This document shows positions 17,020 to 25,608 of a stretch of 64,000 bases of DNA, piece after piece (the stretch's first letter is position 1; each line of letters begins with the position of its first letter). Position numbers and translations under genes: made by a program. The stretch comes from Chitinophagaceae bacterium (GTDB lineage Bacteria; Bacteroidota; Bacteroidia; Chitinophagales; Chitinophagaceae): positions 16,807-80,806 of the forward strand of contig SCQT01000101.1 of the NCBI GenBank assembly GCA_004322015.1. Reading direction: 5' to 3'. A model generated the notes under the pieces. It did not search any database and had not been told where the DNA came from. It saw only the letters and a program-made list of their open reading frames with translations.

Positions 17020-17238
17020 ATGAATTACCCAGCAAAAGATAGGAAGCCGCTATCGGATAAAGAGAGAGAAAAGTTAGCCAACGCCGTGATTGGCTTTGGC
17101 AATACGCAAAAAGTGGCGGAAATAACCGGGGTTTCAACACCAACTATCAGGCATGCGATAGGAGGGTTCAATATAAATCCCGACATCCGAAAGAAACTGA
17201 GAGATTATCTGGCAGAAATTAAGGAGATAACGGCATGA
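17020..17238 (+). CDS. Cro-like HTH protein
   Basis: The 72-residue protein has a single helix-turn-helix (NTQKVAEITGVSTPTIRHAI). It is the first gene of the rightward early operon, divergent from the CI-like repressor, which is the classical position of Cro. The stop overlaps the next start by 4 bp. Confidence 0.75.
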   Translation: MNYPAKDRKPLSDKEREKLANAVIGFGNTQKVAEITGVSTPTIRHAIGGFNINPDIRKKLRDYLAEIKEITA

Positions 17239-17450
17239 CTCAGAATAACCTCATAAACGAACTCCTAACGATTGAAGCAGAAGCTGAGACGCTTAGGAAA
17301 AGATGTTACAGTGTAAGAAAACAACTGGAGGGGGTTTCTACCCCTTCCGCCCGAAAGGGTAAGAGAAAGGGCCTGACAGAGGCGGAAAAGCGTGCATTCA
17401 TTGACAAATTCAGAAAATCTTTATATAAAAAAGCCGCCAGAGGTAACTGA
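17235..17450 (+). CDS. Small basic phage protein
   Basis: The 71-residue protein has a helical N-terminal half (LINELLTIEAEAETLRKRCY) and a basic C-terminal half rich in Lys and Arg. It overlaps the cro-like gene by 4 bp (ATGA). No family recognised; its position suggests an early phage role. Confidence 0.65.
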   Translation: MTQNNLINELLTIEAEAETLRKRCYSVRKQLEGVSTPSARKGKRKGLTEAEKRAFIDKFRKSLYKKAARGN

Positions 17451-17468
17451 CGGCACAAATCCAAAAAC

Positions 17469-17777
17469 ATGGCAAAGATAACTAAAAATTTCAGCTTCGA
17501 TCTTCCACTTACGAAGACGCTCGCCGGCTACTGGCGCAAGAAAATAAATCACGTGACGGACCTGCAGATCAGGTATGTGGGGTATGACTACGGATTCCGG
17601 GACGAAGAAACCGGAGAAGAGAGATATGACATTGACCTGGAAGAGGTCAACTACGAAGGAATGAACATCCTTCCTCTTATCCAGGCTGATCTACTCTCCG
17701 ACCTAAAGGATGAAATCGAGGCGGCTGCATTTGAAAACTGTCAAGGGCAATTTGAAGAACAATATTCTACACTTTAA
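17469..17777 (+). CDS. Early phage protein, unknown
   Basis: The 102-residue acidic protein has no recognised domain. It begins MAKITKNFSFDLPLTKTL and has an acidic middle (RDEETGEERYDIDLEEVNYE). It lies 18 bp after the preceding ORF in the early operon. Confidence 0.65.
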   Translation: MAKITKNFSFDLPLTKTLAGYWRKKINHVTDLQIRYVGYDYGFRDEETGEERYDIDLEEVNYEGMNILPLIQADLLSDLKDEIEAAAFENCQGQFEEQYSTL

Positions 17778-17788
17778 AACATACAATC

Positions 17789-18046
17789 ATGACAACTCAG
17801 GACATTTTATTCATAGCGATCACATTCGGCATTCTATCCACCACGTTCATCATAGCCACTTTCTGGAATGAGATCAGAAATTTTTTAGTGTGCTTTTATT
17901 TGGACTGTGCGTGGAAAGCAATATTAGCGTTCTACTCCTTCAAAATGGCTATAAAATGGTTTCGGAAGCACTCTAAACTTACAATGAAAGAAGAGATTGA
18001 ACTGGCTAATAATTCATTTGATAACGAATTGGGAATAGGGGCATGA
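17789..18046 (+). CDS. Small membrane protein in early operon
   Basis: The 85-residue protein has an N-terminal TM helix (about residues 5-24, ILFIAITFGILSTTFIIATF) and a second hydrophobic stretch (about 30-50). The charged C-terminal part probably lies in the cytoplasm. It overlaps the next membrane ORF by 4 bp. Function unknown. Confidence 0.65.
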   Translation: MTTQDILFIAITFGILSTTFIIATFWNEIRNFLVCFYLDCAWKAILAFYSFKMAIKWFRKHSKLTMKEEIELANNSFDNELGIGA

Positions 18047-18255
18047 GCACAGGATCAAGTATACTGCTCTTCTTCCTGATTGCAGATTTATTATTTGTGA
18101 TTAGCTGGGCCTCAGGATCATACCTAAGAAGAAAGCATCAACGTCGGGAATGGAGAGCAATAGCGCAACATCCGATTATCAGCAACTACAACATTGATTC
18201 TTTAATAACAGAAATTAACGACGATTTAAACAATTCAGAAATAATCTGGCCATGA
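18043..18255 (+). CDS. Small single-TM protein
   Basis: The 70-residue ORF has one TM helix near the N-terminus (LLFFLIADLLFVISWASG) followed by a basic patch (LRRKHQRREWR). It is translationally coupled to both neighbours by 4-bp overlaps. Function unknown. Confidence 0.62.
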   Translation: MSTGSSILLFFLIADLLFVISWASGSYLRRKHQRREWRAIAQHPIISNYNIDSLITEINDDLNNSEIIWP

Positions 18256-18476
18256 CATCACAACGAATACTTGAATTAAAACCGGAAGCCGTTGAAACAA
18301 TTCGTAACTGGGTCATGTCATGCACAAATGAAGATCAGGCGGAAGTGTGCAGATTATTTATTCAAGACACAATTTATACAAGATACGGAGATTCTGACAT
18401 GGACGAGTATTTACAATACCTGGTCATCGAAAAGCTAAGAGGTTTAAAGCAGCAACTGGAAGAAGTTGATACGTGA
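18252..18476 (+). CDS. Early phage protein, unknown
   Basis: The 74-residue, soluble and mostly helical protein ends in KLRGLKQQLEEVDT. It overlaps the upstream membrane ORF by 4 bp and is the last gene before a 170-bp intergenic segment with hairpins. No family recognised. Confidence 0.6.
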   Translation: MTSQRILELKPEAVETIRNWVMSCTNEDQAEVCRLFIQDTIYTRYGDSDMDEYLQYLVIEKLRGLKQQLEEVDT

Positions 18477-18590
18477 AGATTTTCCGAGAAGAGGATGGTT
18501 TAAATAAAGTCCCGGTGTTTCTACGTCGGGAAATTTGAAAACTAAATTCTTTTAAAATAAAAACGGAGGCCCGTATGGGCGTGGAAAACC

Positions 18591-18625
18591 GGGGAGCAAA
18601 TTGTAAAGCAACTCTCTTGCTCCCC
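18591..18625 (+). terminator. Hairpin between early gene blocks
   Basis: GGGGAGCAA (18591-18599) pairs with TTGCTCCCC (18617-18625) across a 17-nt loop, followed by TTCTTAAAAA. A smaller hairpin GCCC/GGGC (18569-18580) precedes it. It may be an attenuator or terminator between the first and second early blocks; the U-tract is weak. Confidence 0.4.
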
Positions 18626-18644
18626 TTCTTAAAAACTTAGTGCA

Positions 18645-18890
18645 ATGGAAAAGTACATACGAATGAATGAAACAACGCTTTCAGGGTTGAAAGAAAATGA
18701 CCGATTCATTTTCTGGGGCAGTTATACGGTTTGGAAAGTCCTTCACAAAGATGATGACAAACTCATTATTGATTGCGGACACATGCCCAAAACTATCAAC
18801 CTGAATGAAAGGTATAAAGGTGCCAGAAACTTTAATGCCTGGCGAGGCGATCGTCGGGTAGTAAGGATGAAATTACAAACACAGGAGTAA
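18645..18890 (+). CDS. Early phage protein, unknown
   Basis: The 81-residue protein contains GLKENDRFIFWGSYTVWKVL, a small beta-rich segment similar in feel to short phage SH3-like or DUF proteins, but no family can be named. It starts the second early block after the hairpin region. Confidence 0.6.
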   Translation: MEKYIRMNETTLSGLKENDRFIFWGSYTVWKVLHKDDDKLIIDCGHMPKTINLNERYKGARNFNAWRGDRRVVRMKLQTQE

Positions 18891-18903
18891 AACAAATTTG
18901 AGT

Positions 18904-19113
18904 ATGAGAAAAGTAATGCTCGCCGCTTTAATGGCCATCATGTTCGGAGATAAAGATCGTGCAAGAGAAAGTAGTCGGATGTTTCGATCCGTGCAATTTC
19001 AGAATCAAAGAAAGTTCATCGTAAGAGGCTACTCTCACGAAAAAAATCAAAGGCAGAAACGAAAAAGCCGGCGTCAAGCTCCGCACCGGAGACCCATTCA
19101 AAACCGAAAATAA
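18904..19113 (+). CDS. Small basic protein, doubtful
   Basis: The 69-residue ORF from ATG 18904 has a hydrophobic start (MRKVMLAALMAIMFGD) and a strongly basic tail. An upstream TTG at 18898 is in frame but less likely. It fits the gap between well-supported genes on the same strand, but the composition is unusual and coding status is uncertain. Confidence 0.4.
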   Translation: MRKVMLAALMAIMFGDKDRARESSRMFRSVQFQNQRKFIVRGYSHEKNQRQKRKSRRQAPHRRPIQNRK

Positions 19114-19137
19114 ACTCTAACCAATAAATACAAACCA

Positions 19138-19281
19138 ATGGCACAACAACCATTCACGAAAAAGATTGAGCTCCTCCTAACCGAAGCTCAACTTAAGAAA
19201 ATCAACTCCGCTGCAAAGAAGGCGAAGATAAACCGCTCCGAGTGGATCCGGCAGACGCTCAAAGCAGCCTTAAAGCATTAG
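19138..19281 (+). CDS. Ribbon-helix-helix (Arc/CopG-like) mini-protein
   Basis: A 47-residue ORF starts MAQQPFTKKIELLLTEAQLK and continues KINSAAKKAKINRSEWIRQT. The strand KKIELLLTEAQ followed by helices with NRSEWIRQTLKAAL is a standard ribbon-helix-helix DNA-binding domain. It lies just before the recombination module and may regulate it. Confidence 0.65.
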   Translation: MAQQPFTKKIELLLTEAQLKKINSAAKKAKINRSEWIRQTLKAALKH

Positions 19282-19330
19282 TTAACCGGTGCCGTCCGGG
19301 AGACTGGGCGGCACATTAAAACAACTCAAA

Positions 19331-19966
19331 ATGGAATCCAATCATCAATTACCAACCTTCGCCGGGTTGCAGCAATCCGACGCCGAAACTGGAAGCAAGT
19401 TCCTCGAACTGATCAACAAGCCATGCCCACAGGAATGGCTTAAGAATCATCCTCAGATTAAAGTTAAGAACTCGCAAGGTCAGTACGTACCACTAAAGTA
19501 TCTGCCGATTGACAAGGTAGAGTTCTTACTCACCCGCGTCTTCGGAGTGTTTAAGTGGGTGGAAGTACTCCGGGAATCGGTTATGTTCAATTCGATTTCC
19601 GTTACCGTCCGTCTTCATTATTGCATCCCGGGGACAGATACCTGGTTACAACAGGATGGATGTGGAGCAGCTCCGGTTCAAACGGACAAAGGCGAAAGCG
19701 CCGCCAATCTTGCAGCCGTTAAAGCTGATGGGGTGCAGAAAGCGTTCCCATCCGCACTTAGTTACGCAGTCTCAAACGCGGCCGCCCGGATCGGTAAAGT
19801 GTTCGGTGCAGATATTAACAAGGACGACGCGTTCGACTACGCAGGAACCTATTCGCAACCACAAACGGAACAAGCGGCACCGCAGTTCTATGCACCGAGA
19901 CCTGCTGACCCGGCTCCGCAACCCACAACTAATTCCTTCATCCCCCAATTCAACTTTGCACTATGA
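19331..19966 (+). CDS. Rad52/Sak-like single-strand annealing protein
   Basis: The protein (211 residues from ATG 19331; a GTG at 19289 is an unlikely alternative) has the Rad52-type core: LPIDKVEFLLTRVFGVFKW, a beta sheet, then a conserved helix KAFPSALSYAVSNAAARIGK ending VFG. The C-terminal 40 residues are Pro/Gln-rich and likely disordered. Such proteins anneal complementary strands in phage recombination. Its partners are the downstream nucleases. The Rad52-superfamily label is by motif recognition only. Confidence 0.65.
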   Translation: MESNHQLPTFAGLQQSDAETGSKFLELINKPCPQEWLKNHPQIKVKNSQGQYVPLKYLPIDKVEFLLTRVFGVFKWVEVLRESVMFNSISVTVRLHYCIPGTDTWLQQDGCGAAPVQTDKGESAANLAAVKADGVQKAFPSALSYAVSNAAARIGKVFGADINKDDAFDYAGTYSQPQTEQAAPQFYAPRPADPAPQPTTNSFIPQFNFAL

Positions 19967-21033
19967 CACAGGAACTCGCGTTAACACCGCAGCAGCAGGG
20001 ATGGTTATCCCTGGCTGATTACAAACAGCAGGTTTTTAAGAGCCTGCAGCAGGGCGAGCTTGCCGTGCAGGCAACGCTTGCTAACCTGCCGACTGCCACA
20101 AGGGAGAATCCGGCACAACTTTCCACGGCGCTGGCTACCGTTCAGGAACGGCTAAAGACAGCAAAAGCTCAACACATGCAGAATAAAGACATCCGGTTAG
20201 CCTTCACCGGAATGCTCAAAGAGAAACTGATTGATCCTGCAATGGACTTCGAGAAGCGTTCGGAGGTGCTTATCGCAACAGCATCGCAACATGAACTTTG
20301 CCTTCGCAAGATTGCAGAAGCGATTGAGCAGGAAGCGGCTGAAAAAAGGAAAGAGGAACAGCAACTGCAAGCGCACATCGTCAACGAAAATTACCGGATC
20401 CAAACGGAGTATAAGAATGCACTTAATCGTTGGATCACTGATTACTATGCAAGTCAGCTTCGCAAGAAGACCCCAACACCGGATTTGGAAGACCTTGCGG
20501 GCATCCTAAGCGAGGTTAAGGTCCCGTTGCCCACAACATTTCAACTCAGGATGGTAACTAAAGAGCGTGCCATGGAAATTTATTCCAGCATTCAGAAACC
20601 CGATCTGAAAGCCGTGCTGCAATCAGCTATTGCGAGCCTGAACGAACGCTTTTCCATGTACGCCAACGACCTGCAAAATGCAGAGGCAGCCGCCAAAGCG
20701 GCCGAGGAAGCCCAGCAGAAAGCAGAAGCAGATGCAAAACAAAGTGTTGAGCTAACAACAGCAACCAATACCCTGATGGCCCAGGCTGAAACTACGGTTG
20801 TCAATGCTCCTCATGTAAAGCGCAACCTTAAAATAGTAGAAGAAAATACACAGCAATGGGGAGTAGCAGTAATGGGTCATTTCCTTCGCAATCTGCAAAC
20901 GGCTGCACCGAAAGTTCGTGTAAAGTCATGGGCTAAATTGAATATAGGTCAAATGGCTGAGGCGTTGGCTAAAATTGCGGGCGAGACAGGAGAAGTGTTT
21001 ACCGGGTTAAAAATGGAGGAGGTCGAAAAATGA
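19963..21033 (+). CDS. Coiled-coil recombination-module protein (DUF1351-like)
   Basis: The 356-residue protein is mostly helical with long coiled-coil segments (about residues 100-140 and 200-260, rich in Ala, Glu, Lys). The layout resembles proteins found beside phage annealing proteins (DUF1351 type). It overlaps the Rad52-like gene by 4 bp and the exonuclease gene by 4 bp, so these genes are coupled and probably work together. No catalytic motif seen. Confidence 0.65.
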   Translation: MTQELALTPQQQGWLSLADYKQQVFKSLQQGELAVQATLANLPTATRENPAQLSTALATVQERLKTAKAQHMQNKDIRLAFTGMLKEKLIDPAMDFEKRSEVLIATASQHELCLRKIAEAIEQEAAEKRKEEQQLQAHIVNENYRIQTEYKNALNRWITDYYASQLRKKTPTPDLEDLAGILSEVKVPLPTTFQLRMVTKERAMEIYSSIQKPDLKAVLQSAIASLNERFSMYANDLQNAEAAAKAAEEAQQKAEADAKQSVELTTATNTLMAQAETTVVNAPHVKRNLKIVEENTQQWGVAVMGHFLRNLQTAAPKVRVKSWAKLNIGQMAEALAKIAGETGEVFTGLKMEEVEK

Positions 21034-21782
21034 TACAGTTAGAAAGTCCTGTCTGCTTCCTCGACCTCGAAACAACAGGGACGGACATCGAACACGACCG
21101 CATTGTCGAATTTGCGATATGCAAATTATACCCAGGCGGGGAACGACAGACAGAATGCAAAAGAGTAAATCCCTGGGTTCCAATCCCCGAAGCAGCGACT
21201 GCGGTTCACGGCATTACGAATGAAATGGTAAAAGATGAACCTTCATTCGCCGAATATGCACCAGCCATACTGAAATTCATCAGCGGCTGCGACCTCGGAG
21301 GTTTTAATTCCAACAGCTTTGATTTTCCGATGCTGTATAACGAGTTTATTCGGGCCGGAATCCAATGGGATTACAGCAACGCGAGATTCATTGACGTCGG
21401 GAATCTGTTTAAGATTAAAGAACCGCGCACTCTGGGCGCAGCAGTCAAATTCTACCTGGGCAAAGAACTGGAAGATGCGCACTCGGCTCAGAAGGATATC
21501 GAAGCTACGGCCGATGTTTTCCTTGCTCAATTCAGCCGGTATGAGGACTTGCCAGCCGACTTGGCCGAACTGGACATGTTTACAAACTACGGTAAAAAGC
21601 GGCTGGACTTATCCGGTAAGTTTACGCTGAATGAAAAGGGGGATGTTATATTCAACTTCGGGTCGCACAAAGGAGAGATTGCGGCCGACGAACGTTACTT
21701 AGACTGGATGGTCAACAAAGCCAAGTTCTCACCGGACACAACGGCAATTGCACGCAGGCTATTAGAAGGAGGCTCGCTATGA
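21030..21782 (+). CDS. Phage DnaQ-like DEDDh 3'-5' exonuclease
   Basis: The 250-residue protein has ExoI (FLDLETTG, residues about 9-16), ExoII (GFNSNSFDFPML) and ExoIII (AHSAQKDIEAT, H-x4-D) motifs, so it is DEDDh type. The C-terminal about 70 residues (INF-GSHKGEI...YLDWMVNKAKF) form a small domain often attached to phage exonucleases. It is part of a four-gene overlapping recombination block, where it may process ends for annealing. Confidence 0.9.
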   Translation: MIQLESPVCFLDLETTGTDIEHDRIVEFAICKLYPGGERQTECKRVNPWVPIPEAATAVHGITNEMVKDEPSFAEYAPAILKFISGCDLGGFNSNSFDFPMLYNEFIRAGIQWDYSNARFIDVGNLFKIKEPRTLGAAVKFYLGKELEDAHSAQKDIEATADVFLAQFSRYEDLPADLAELDMFTNYGKKRLDLSGKFTLNEKGDVIFNFGSHKGEIAADERYLDWMVNKAKFSPDTTAIARRLLEGGSL

Positions 21783-22384
21783 TGGTCCGTAACGTACAAC
21801 TGCTTAAAGGAGTTCCCTTCGACGATTACCTGAAACTGCCCGGATGGAGCTACAGTGGAATTAAAGGAACTAAGATCGAACCCACTCCGAAAATGGGGAT
21901 CGGGACCGCAGTCCATAATTACCTACTCACGCCAAATGAGTTCAATCACGACAATAGCTTAGTGCCTGCGCTTGCAATTGAATTAAAAAAGATACTGGGT
22001 CCGTTATTGCCCTTCTGTACGCCGGAACTGGCCGTCATCTGTGATCTTATCCACGAGGATATGATAATGCCCTATAAGGGAAGGATTGATTTGGCCGTTG
22101 TCTTCGAGAAAATAGGCAATCCTCTAAATCTGGTTATAGATATTAAAATAACGGAATTAGACACACGGAAAGGGATTGACTTCTTCGGGTACGACAAGCA
22201 GCTTAACGGCTATTCCCTCGCAATAGGTGCGGCACGAAGGGTGATCGTTTCTGTTAATCCGAATAAGCTTGCAAAGCGTCAAGTAGCGACACAGGTAATC
22301 CCAATTGCACGGGATATTAGATTCTGGGAACAGGCTGTTCTAAAGTTAGGTAAACCAATTACTCATAACTATTTAATTCATTAA
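21779..22384 (+). CDS. PD-(D/E)XK phage nuclease
   Basis: The 201-residue protein carries the pattern YKGRIDLAVV, then NLVIDIKITELDT and DKQLNGYSLAIGA. The Asp of GRID, the D-x-K of VIDIK and the following helix match the PD-(D/E)XK fold used by RecE/AddB-like and other phage exonucleases. The N-terminal PGWSYSGIKG and MGIGTAVHNYLL are also typical of this phage group. It probably resects DNA ends with the annealing protein. Confidence 0.8.
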   Translation: MMVRNVQLLKGVPFDDYLKLPGWSYSGIKGTKIEPTPKMGIGTAVHNYLLTPNEFNHDNSLVPALAIELKKILGPLLPFCTPELAVICDLIHEDMIMPYKGRIDLAVVFEKIGNPLNLVIDIKITELDTRKGIDFFGYDKQLNGYSLAIGAARRVIVSVNPNKLAKRQVATQVIPIARDIRFWEQAVLKLGKPITHNYLIH

Positions 22385-22388
22385 CGCC

Positions 22389-23174
22389 ATGGAAACAAAA
22401 AAAATCAAACTACAAATTAAAAACCGGTGGACCAGATCTGTTTTGTTTGAATATGAAAAAGAAGACAACACAATTGCGAAAACTCTAAAGCAGGCGGTTG
22501 CTTCATTCGCGCCCCTGCGTGGCGCGGACCTGAGTGGCGCGGCCCTGCGTGGCGCGGACCTGCGTGACACGGACCTGAGTGACACGGACCTGCGTGGCGC
22601 GGACCTGCGTGGCGCGGACCTGCGTGACACGGACCTGAGTGACACGGCCCTGCGTGGCGCGGAACTGCGTGGCGCGGACCTGCGTGACACGGACCTGCGT
22701 GGCGCGGACCTGCGTGACACGGACCTGCGTGGCGCGGAACTGCGTGGCGCGGACCTGCGTGACACGGACCTGCGTGGCGCGGACCTGAGTGGCGCGGCCC
22801 TGCGTGACACGGCCCTGCGTGGCGCGGAACTGCGTGGCGCGGAACTAGAGCCGATAAAGAACGATATGTTTATCGTTTTACTCCATTCCGTTCCCGAAAT
22901 CGCAGCGCTTAAAAAAGCAATTCTGAATGGTAAAATAGACGGATCTACCTATTCTGGAGAATGCTGCTGTCTTTCTGGTACGGTTTGCAAAAATGCTCCA
23001 ACCGTTCTGGACGAACAGCGCGCCTTGCGTGTACGCAGAGCAAGCCGTCCAATAGAACGATTCTTTTTAGGTATAAAACCAGGTGACACGCCTGATACAA
23101 ACCAGTTTGCAAAACTCGCATCGGAATGGATCGAAGAATTTGAGCAATTACTCAATACAAATACTAAACACTAA
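22389..23174 (+). CDS. Pentapeptide-repeat protein with conserved C-terminal phage domain
   Basis: Residues about 40-155 are an uninterrupted run of pentapeptides (units LRGAD, LRDTD, LSDTD, LRGAE, LSGAA), which would fold as a right-handed quadrilateral beta helix. The DNA is a near-perfect 15-bp tandem repeat (about 22510-22848) with much higher GC than the flanks. The C-terminal domain (IDGSTYSGECCCLSGT ... SRPIERFFLGIKPGDTPDTN) is shared with other phage pentapeptide proteins. A gyrase-mimic or structural role is possible; function unknown. The minus-strand ORF here is a shadow of the repeat. Confidence 0.85.
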   Translation: METKKIKLQIKNRWTRSVLFEYEKEDNTIAKTLKQAVASFAPLRGADLSGAALRGADLRDTDLSDTDLRGADLRGADLRDTDLSDTALRGAELRGADLRDTDLRGADLRDTDLRGAELRGADLRDTDLRGADLSGAALRDTALRGAELRGAELEPIKNDMFIVLLHSVPEIAALKKAILNGKIDGSTYSGECCCLSGTVCKNAPTVLDEQRALRVRRASRPIERFFLGIKPGDTPDTNQFAKLASEWIEEFEQLLNTNTKH

Positions 23175-23214
23175 ACATTTAACGGCACAGGCACCCGCAT
23201 CCTGTACAAATATC

Positions 23215-23595
23215 ATGGGACTTATAATATTAGACATCTGCCTATCGGACATTCCGAAAGAAACAATGAAACAAGGATCCAACGGCAAATGGTATGCAAA
23301 AATCTGCTGTGCAGACCGCAGAGAGCAGGATCAATATGGTAATACGCACACACTGTATATGAGCCAAACTGCAGAGCAGCGTAACGCGCAAACTCCGAAA
23401 CACTATGTTGGTTCCGCCAAAGCCGTAGTAACGCAGCAGGCGCCAGTCACACCGCAGCAAGCCTACCAGCCGGCTACTCAGAGCTACGCACCGGCACCGC
23501 AACAAACGCCCCCCGCTTACTATCCCCCGAAACCAACACAGCAGCACGCGCAAGCTCAGGCAACTCCTAACATTCCTAATAACCTTCCGTTCTGA
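23215..23595 (+). CDS. Phage protein with Pro/Gln-rich tail and SSB-like tip
   Basis: The 126-residue protein (start ATG 23215; earlier in-frame ATGs overlap the preceding gene) has a small folded N-terminal part (LIILDICLSDIPKETMKQGS). A Pro/Gln/Ala-rich disordered tail follows and ends NIPNNLPF, similar to the acidic-hydrophobic tip of SSB proteins. It overlaps the helicase start by 1 bp. It may be a single-strand binding or helicase-loading factor; this is inference. Confidence 0.65.
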   Translation: MGLIILDICLSDIPKETMKQGSNGKWYAKICCADRREQDQYGNTHTLYMSQTAEQRNAQTPKHYVGSAKAVVTQQAPVTPQQAYQPATQSYAPAPQQTPPAYYPPKPTQQHAQAQATPNIPNNLPF

Positions 23596-25268
23596 TGTTA
23601 GAACTAAGAACATATCAGGAGCAGCTTGTTAATGAAGCATCGGAAACGCTTGCTTCCGGTCATAGGAAGATCATTTGCCAGTTGCCGACAGGCGGAGGTA
23701 AAACCGTGTGTTTCGCGGCAATAACGGACCGCTACACCCGAAAAAGTGCAGGCCGCGTGTTTATATTAGTACACCGGATCGAACTGCTTAAACAAGCCAG
23801 GAGAAGCCTTGACAAGTTCTTTCAAATTCCTTCCCACGCAATAAAAGCGGGCACACGATGGATTCCCGATGTGCCTGCTTACGTGGGGATGGTGGAATCT
23901 GCCAATCGGAGAATCGCTAAACTGCCCCCAATCGGACTGGTAATAATTGACGAGGCACATTTGAATACGTTTTCCAAAATACATGCTGCGTTTCCCGATG
24001 CTATGTTTATAGGATTCACAGCAACACCGATCAGTGCGAACAAAAAAAAGCCCCTTAAAGAGCTGTACAGCGAAATTGTAATGGGACCTCAGATTTCGCA
24101 ACTCATAAAAGAAGGAGCGCTGTGCCAAAATATTACCATTTCACCCCGCGAGGTGGTGAATAGAGCTGAGCTCGCGATTAAGAATGGTGAATTCGACATG
24201 GAGGGAATGGCGCGTACCTACAAGCAAACCAAGTTCGTCAAAGGAGCTGTGGAAGCCTACAAGAAACACGGTCAGCATCCCGACGGCTCATGGATGAAAA
24301 CACTTGTATTTAATGTGAATGTGGATCACTCGAAAATGGTAACACAGGCGTTTATTGACGCAGGTTTTCCGGCAGCGCATTTAGATGGTACTGAAACGCC
24401 TTACAGGAGAAGTGAAGTACTGAGATGGTTTAGCGAAACTCCTGGGGCAATCCTGAACAATTGTGCAATTCTTACGGCTGGGTTCGACGAGCCGTCTATC
24501 GAAATGATTGTGGTGAATCACGCTACGATGTCCATCACGAAGTGGCTGCAAGAAACCGGAAGAGGTTCTCGTCCCACCGAATTTAAGTCCATGTTTAAGA
24601 TCTTAGACTTAGGAGGTAACGCAATCACGCACGGTGATTGGAACGCAGATCGCGATTGGAGGAATTTATTTCATAATCCTAAGAAGCCCCGTGAGCGCGA
24701 TCAGGTTGCACCCTGCAAAAGCTGTCCTCACTGTGATGCGATTATTCCAGCGGGCGTTCGTAAATGTCCCTACTGCGGATATGATTACCCAAGTGCCGAA
24801 GAGGAACTGGAAAAAGATTTGGGTGAGTTCGTGATAGTTACCAGGGGGATCAACGTGGAGGCTCTGATGGCCGAGAACGCCAACCGAAAGAAGTATTATA
24901 CCTTCTACAACCTTGGCCGCAGGATTGCCGCGCAATTGCTAAAGCAGATTGGAAAAAAGGGGCTCACGGATGAGCGTACTGAGTTCGCATTACAAGAATA
25001 TTACAAGCTCGCTCAGGAATGGTGTAAAAAAAACGGCAAAGCCTGGAACCGGTGGCATGGTGAGCAGGCACGGGAAACATTATACGCTGAATTAATGGAG
25101 CGGTTTGAATGGGTTAGGCCTGAGATGCGACCGCACGAACCGGAGCCTCTTCCGTTTAAGCCCCCGGAGCCGAGAAGGTTGCCACCGCCGCCCGAAGAGA
25201 AGCCTAGACAGCAATTTGAATTATTCACGAATACATTACAAACATTGCAAAAGATTTCAAGCCTTTGA
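23595..25268 (+). CDS. SF2 DEAD/DEAH-box phage helicase with zinc ribbon
   Basis: The 557-residue protein has motif I LPTGGGKTVC, motif II VIIDEAH and motif III FTATP. The C-terminal helicase half contains FNVNVDHSKM and the Q-x2-GRGSR motif VI. After the RecA-like domains a zinc ribbon is visible (CKSCPHCDAI ... CPYCGYDY). It translocates or unwinds DNA for replication or recombination. The start overlaps the preceding gene's stop. Confidence 0.93.
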   Translation: MLELRTYQEQLVNEASETLASGHRKIICQLPTGGGKTVCFAAITDRYTRKSAGRVFILVHRIELLKQARRSLDKFFQIPSHAIKAGTRWIPDVPAYVGMVESANRRIAKLPPIGLVIIDEAHLNTFSKIHAAFPDAMFIGFTATPISANKKKPLKELYSEIVMGPQISQLIKEGALCQNITISPREVVNRAELAIKNGEFDMEGMARTYKQTKFVKGAVEAYKKHGQHPDGSWMKTLVFNVNVDHSKMVTQAFIDAGFPAAHLDGTETPYRRSEVLRWFSETPGAILNNCAILTAGFDEPSIEMIVVNHATMSITKWLQETGRGSRPTEFKSMFKILDLGGNAITHGDWNADRDWRNLFHNPKKPRERDQVAPCKSCPHCDAIIPAGVRKCPYCGYDYPSAEEELEKDLGEFVIVTRGINVEALMAENANRKKYYTFYNLGRRIAAQLLKQIGKKGLTDERTEFALQEYYKLAQEWCKKNGKAWNRWHGEQARETLYAELMERFEWVRPEMRPHEPEPLPFKPPEPRRLPPPPEEKPRQQFELFTNTLQTLQKISSL

Positions 25269-25272
25269 TATA

Positions 25273-25566
25273 ATGAAAAGACAAGACTATGTAAAACATC
25301 ACGCTATCGAACTTAAGAAGATGTGTGATAAAAGAGATAAGCTGCATGAGAAGACAATTTCAGGAGAGCTCAGCTACAGTCAATTCCAAAAAGTAAGCGC
25401 TGAACTAAATTTTTTGAGTATGCATATTGAACAAACGAAAGAAAGAATTGCTTTTGGTCTTGGATATCTCATACCTGAAAACACAATATCAGAATATAGG
25501 CCAAGCGGATTTCATCGGTATGATGGGATTAGAAGGGAGCTTGAAAGAACGAAGTTTGATAAATAA
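25273..25566 (+). CDS. Helical hypothetical phage protein
   Basis: From ATG 25273 the protein is 97 residues, mostly helical with charged heptads (HAIELKKMCDKRDKLHEKTI, then SAELNFLSMHIEQTKERIAF). It starts 4 bp after the helicase stop. No family recognised; cotranscription with the helicase is likely. Confidence 0.65.
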   Translation: MKRQDYVKHHAIELKKMCDKRDKLHEKTISGELSYSQFQKVSAELNFLSMHIEQTKERIAFGLGYLIPENTISEYRPSGFHRYDGIRRELERTKFDK

Positions 25567-25608
25567 ATATTTCGAACATGCAACTAAATCACGCAAAAAC
25601 AGATAGCT

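Noticed and set aside
22373..22810. Minus-strand 145-aa ORF rich in RSAPRRS
   Set aside because: Shadow of the 15-bp pentapeptide repeat; composition comes from the repeat and the conserved protein is on the plus strand.
22389..23174. Diversity-generating retroelement target
   Set aside because: No reverse transcriptase or template repeat is present; the variation is explained by tandem repeat expansion.
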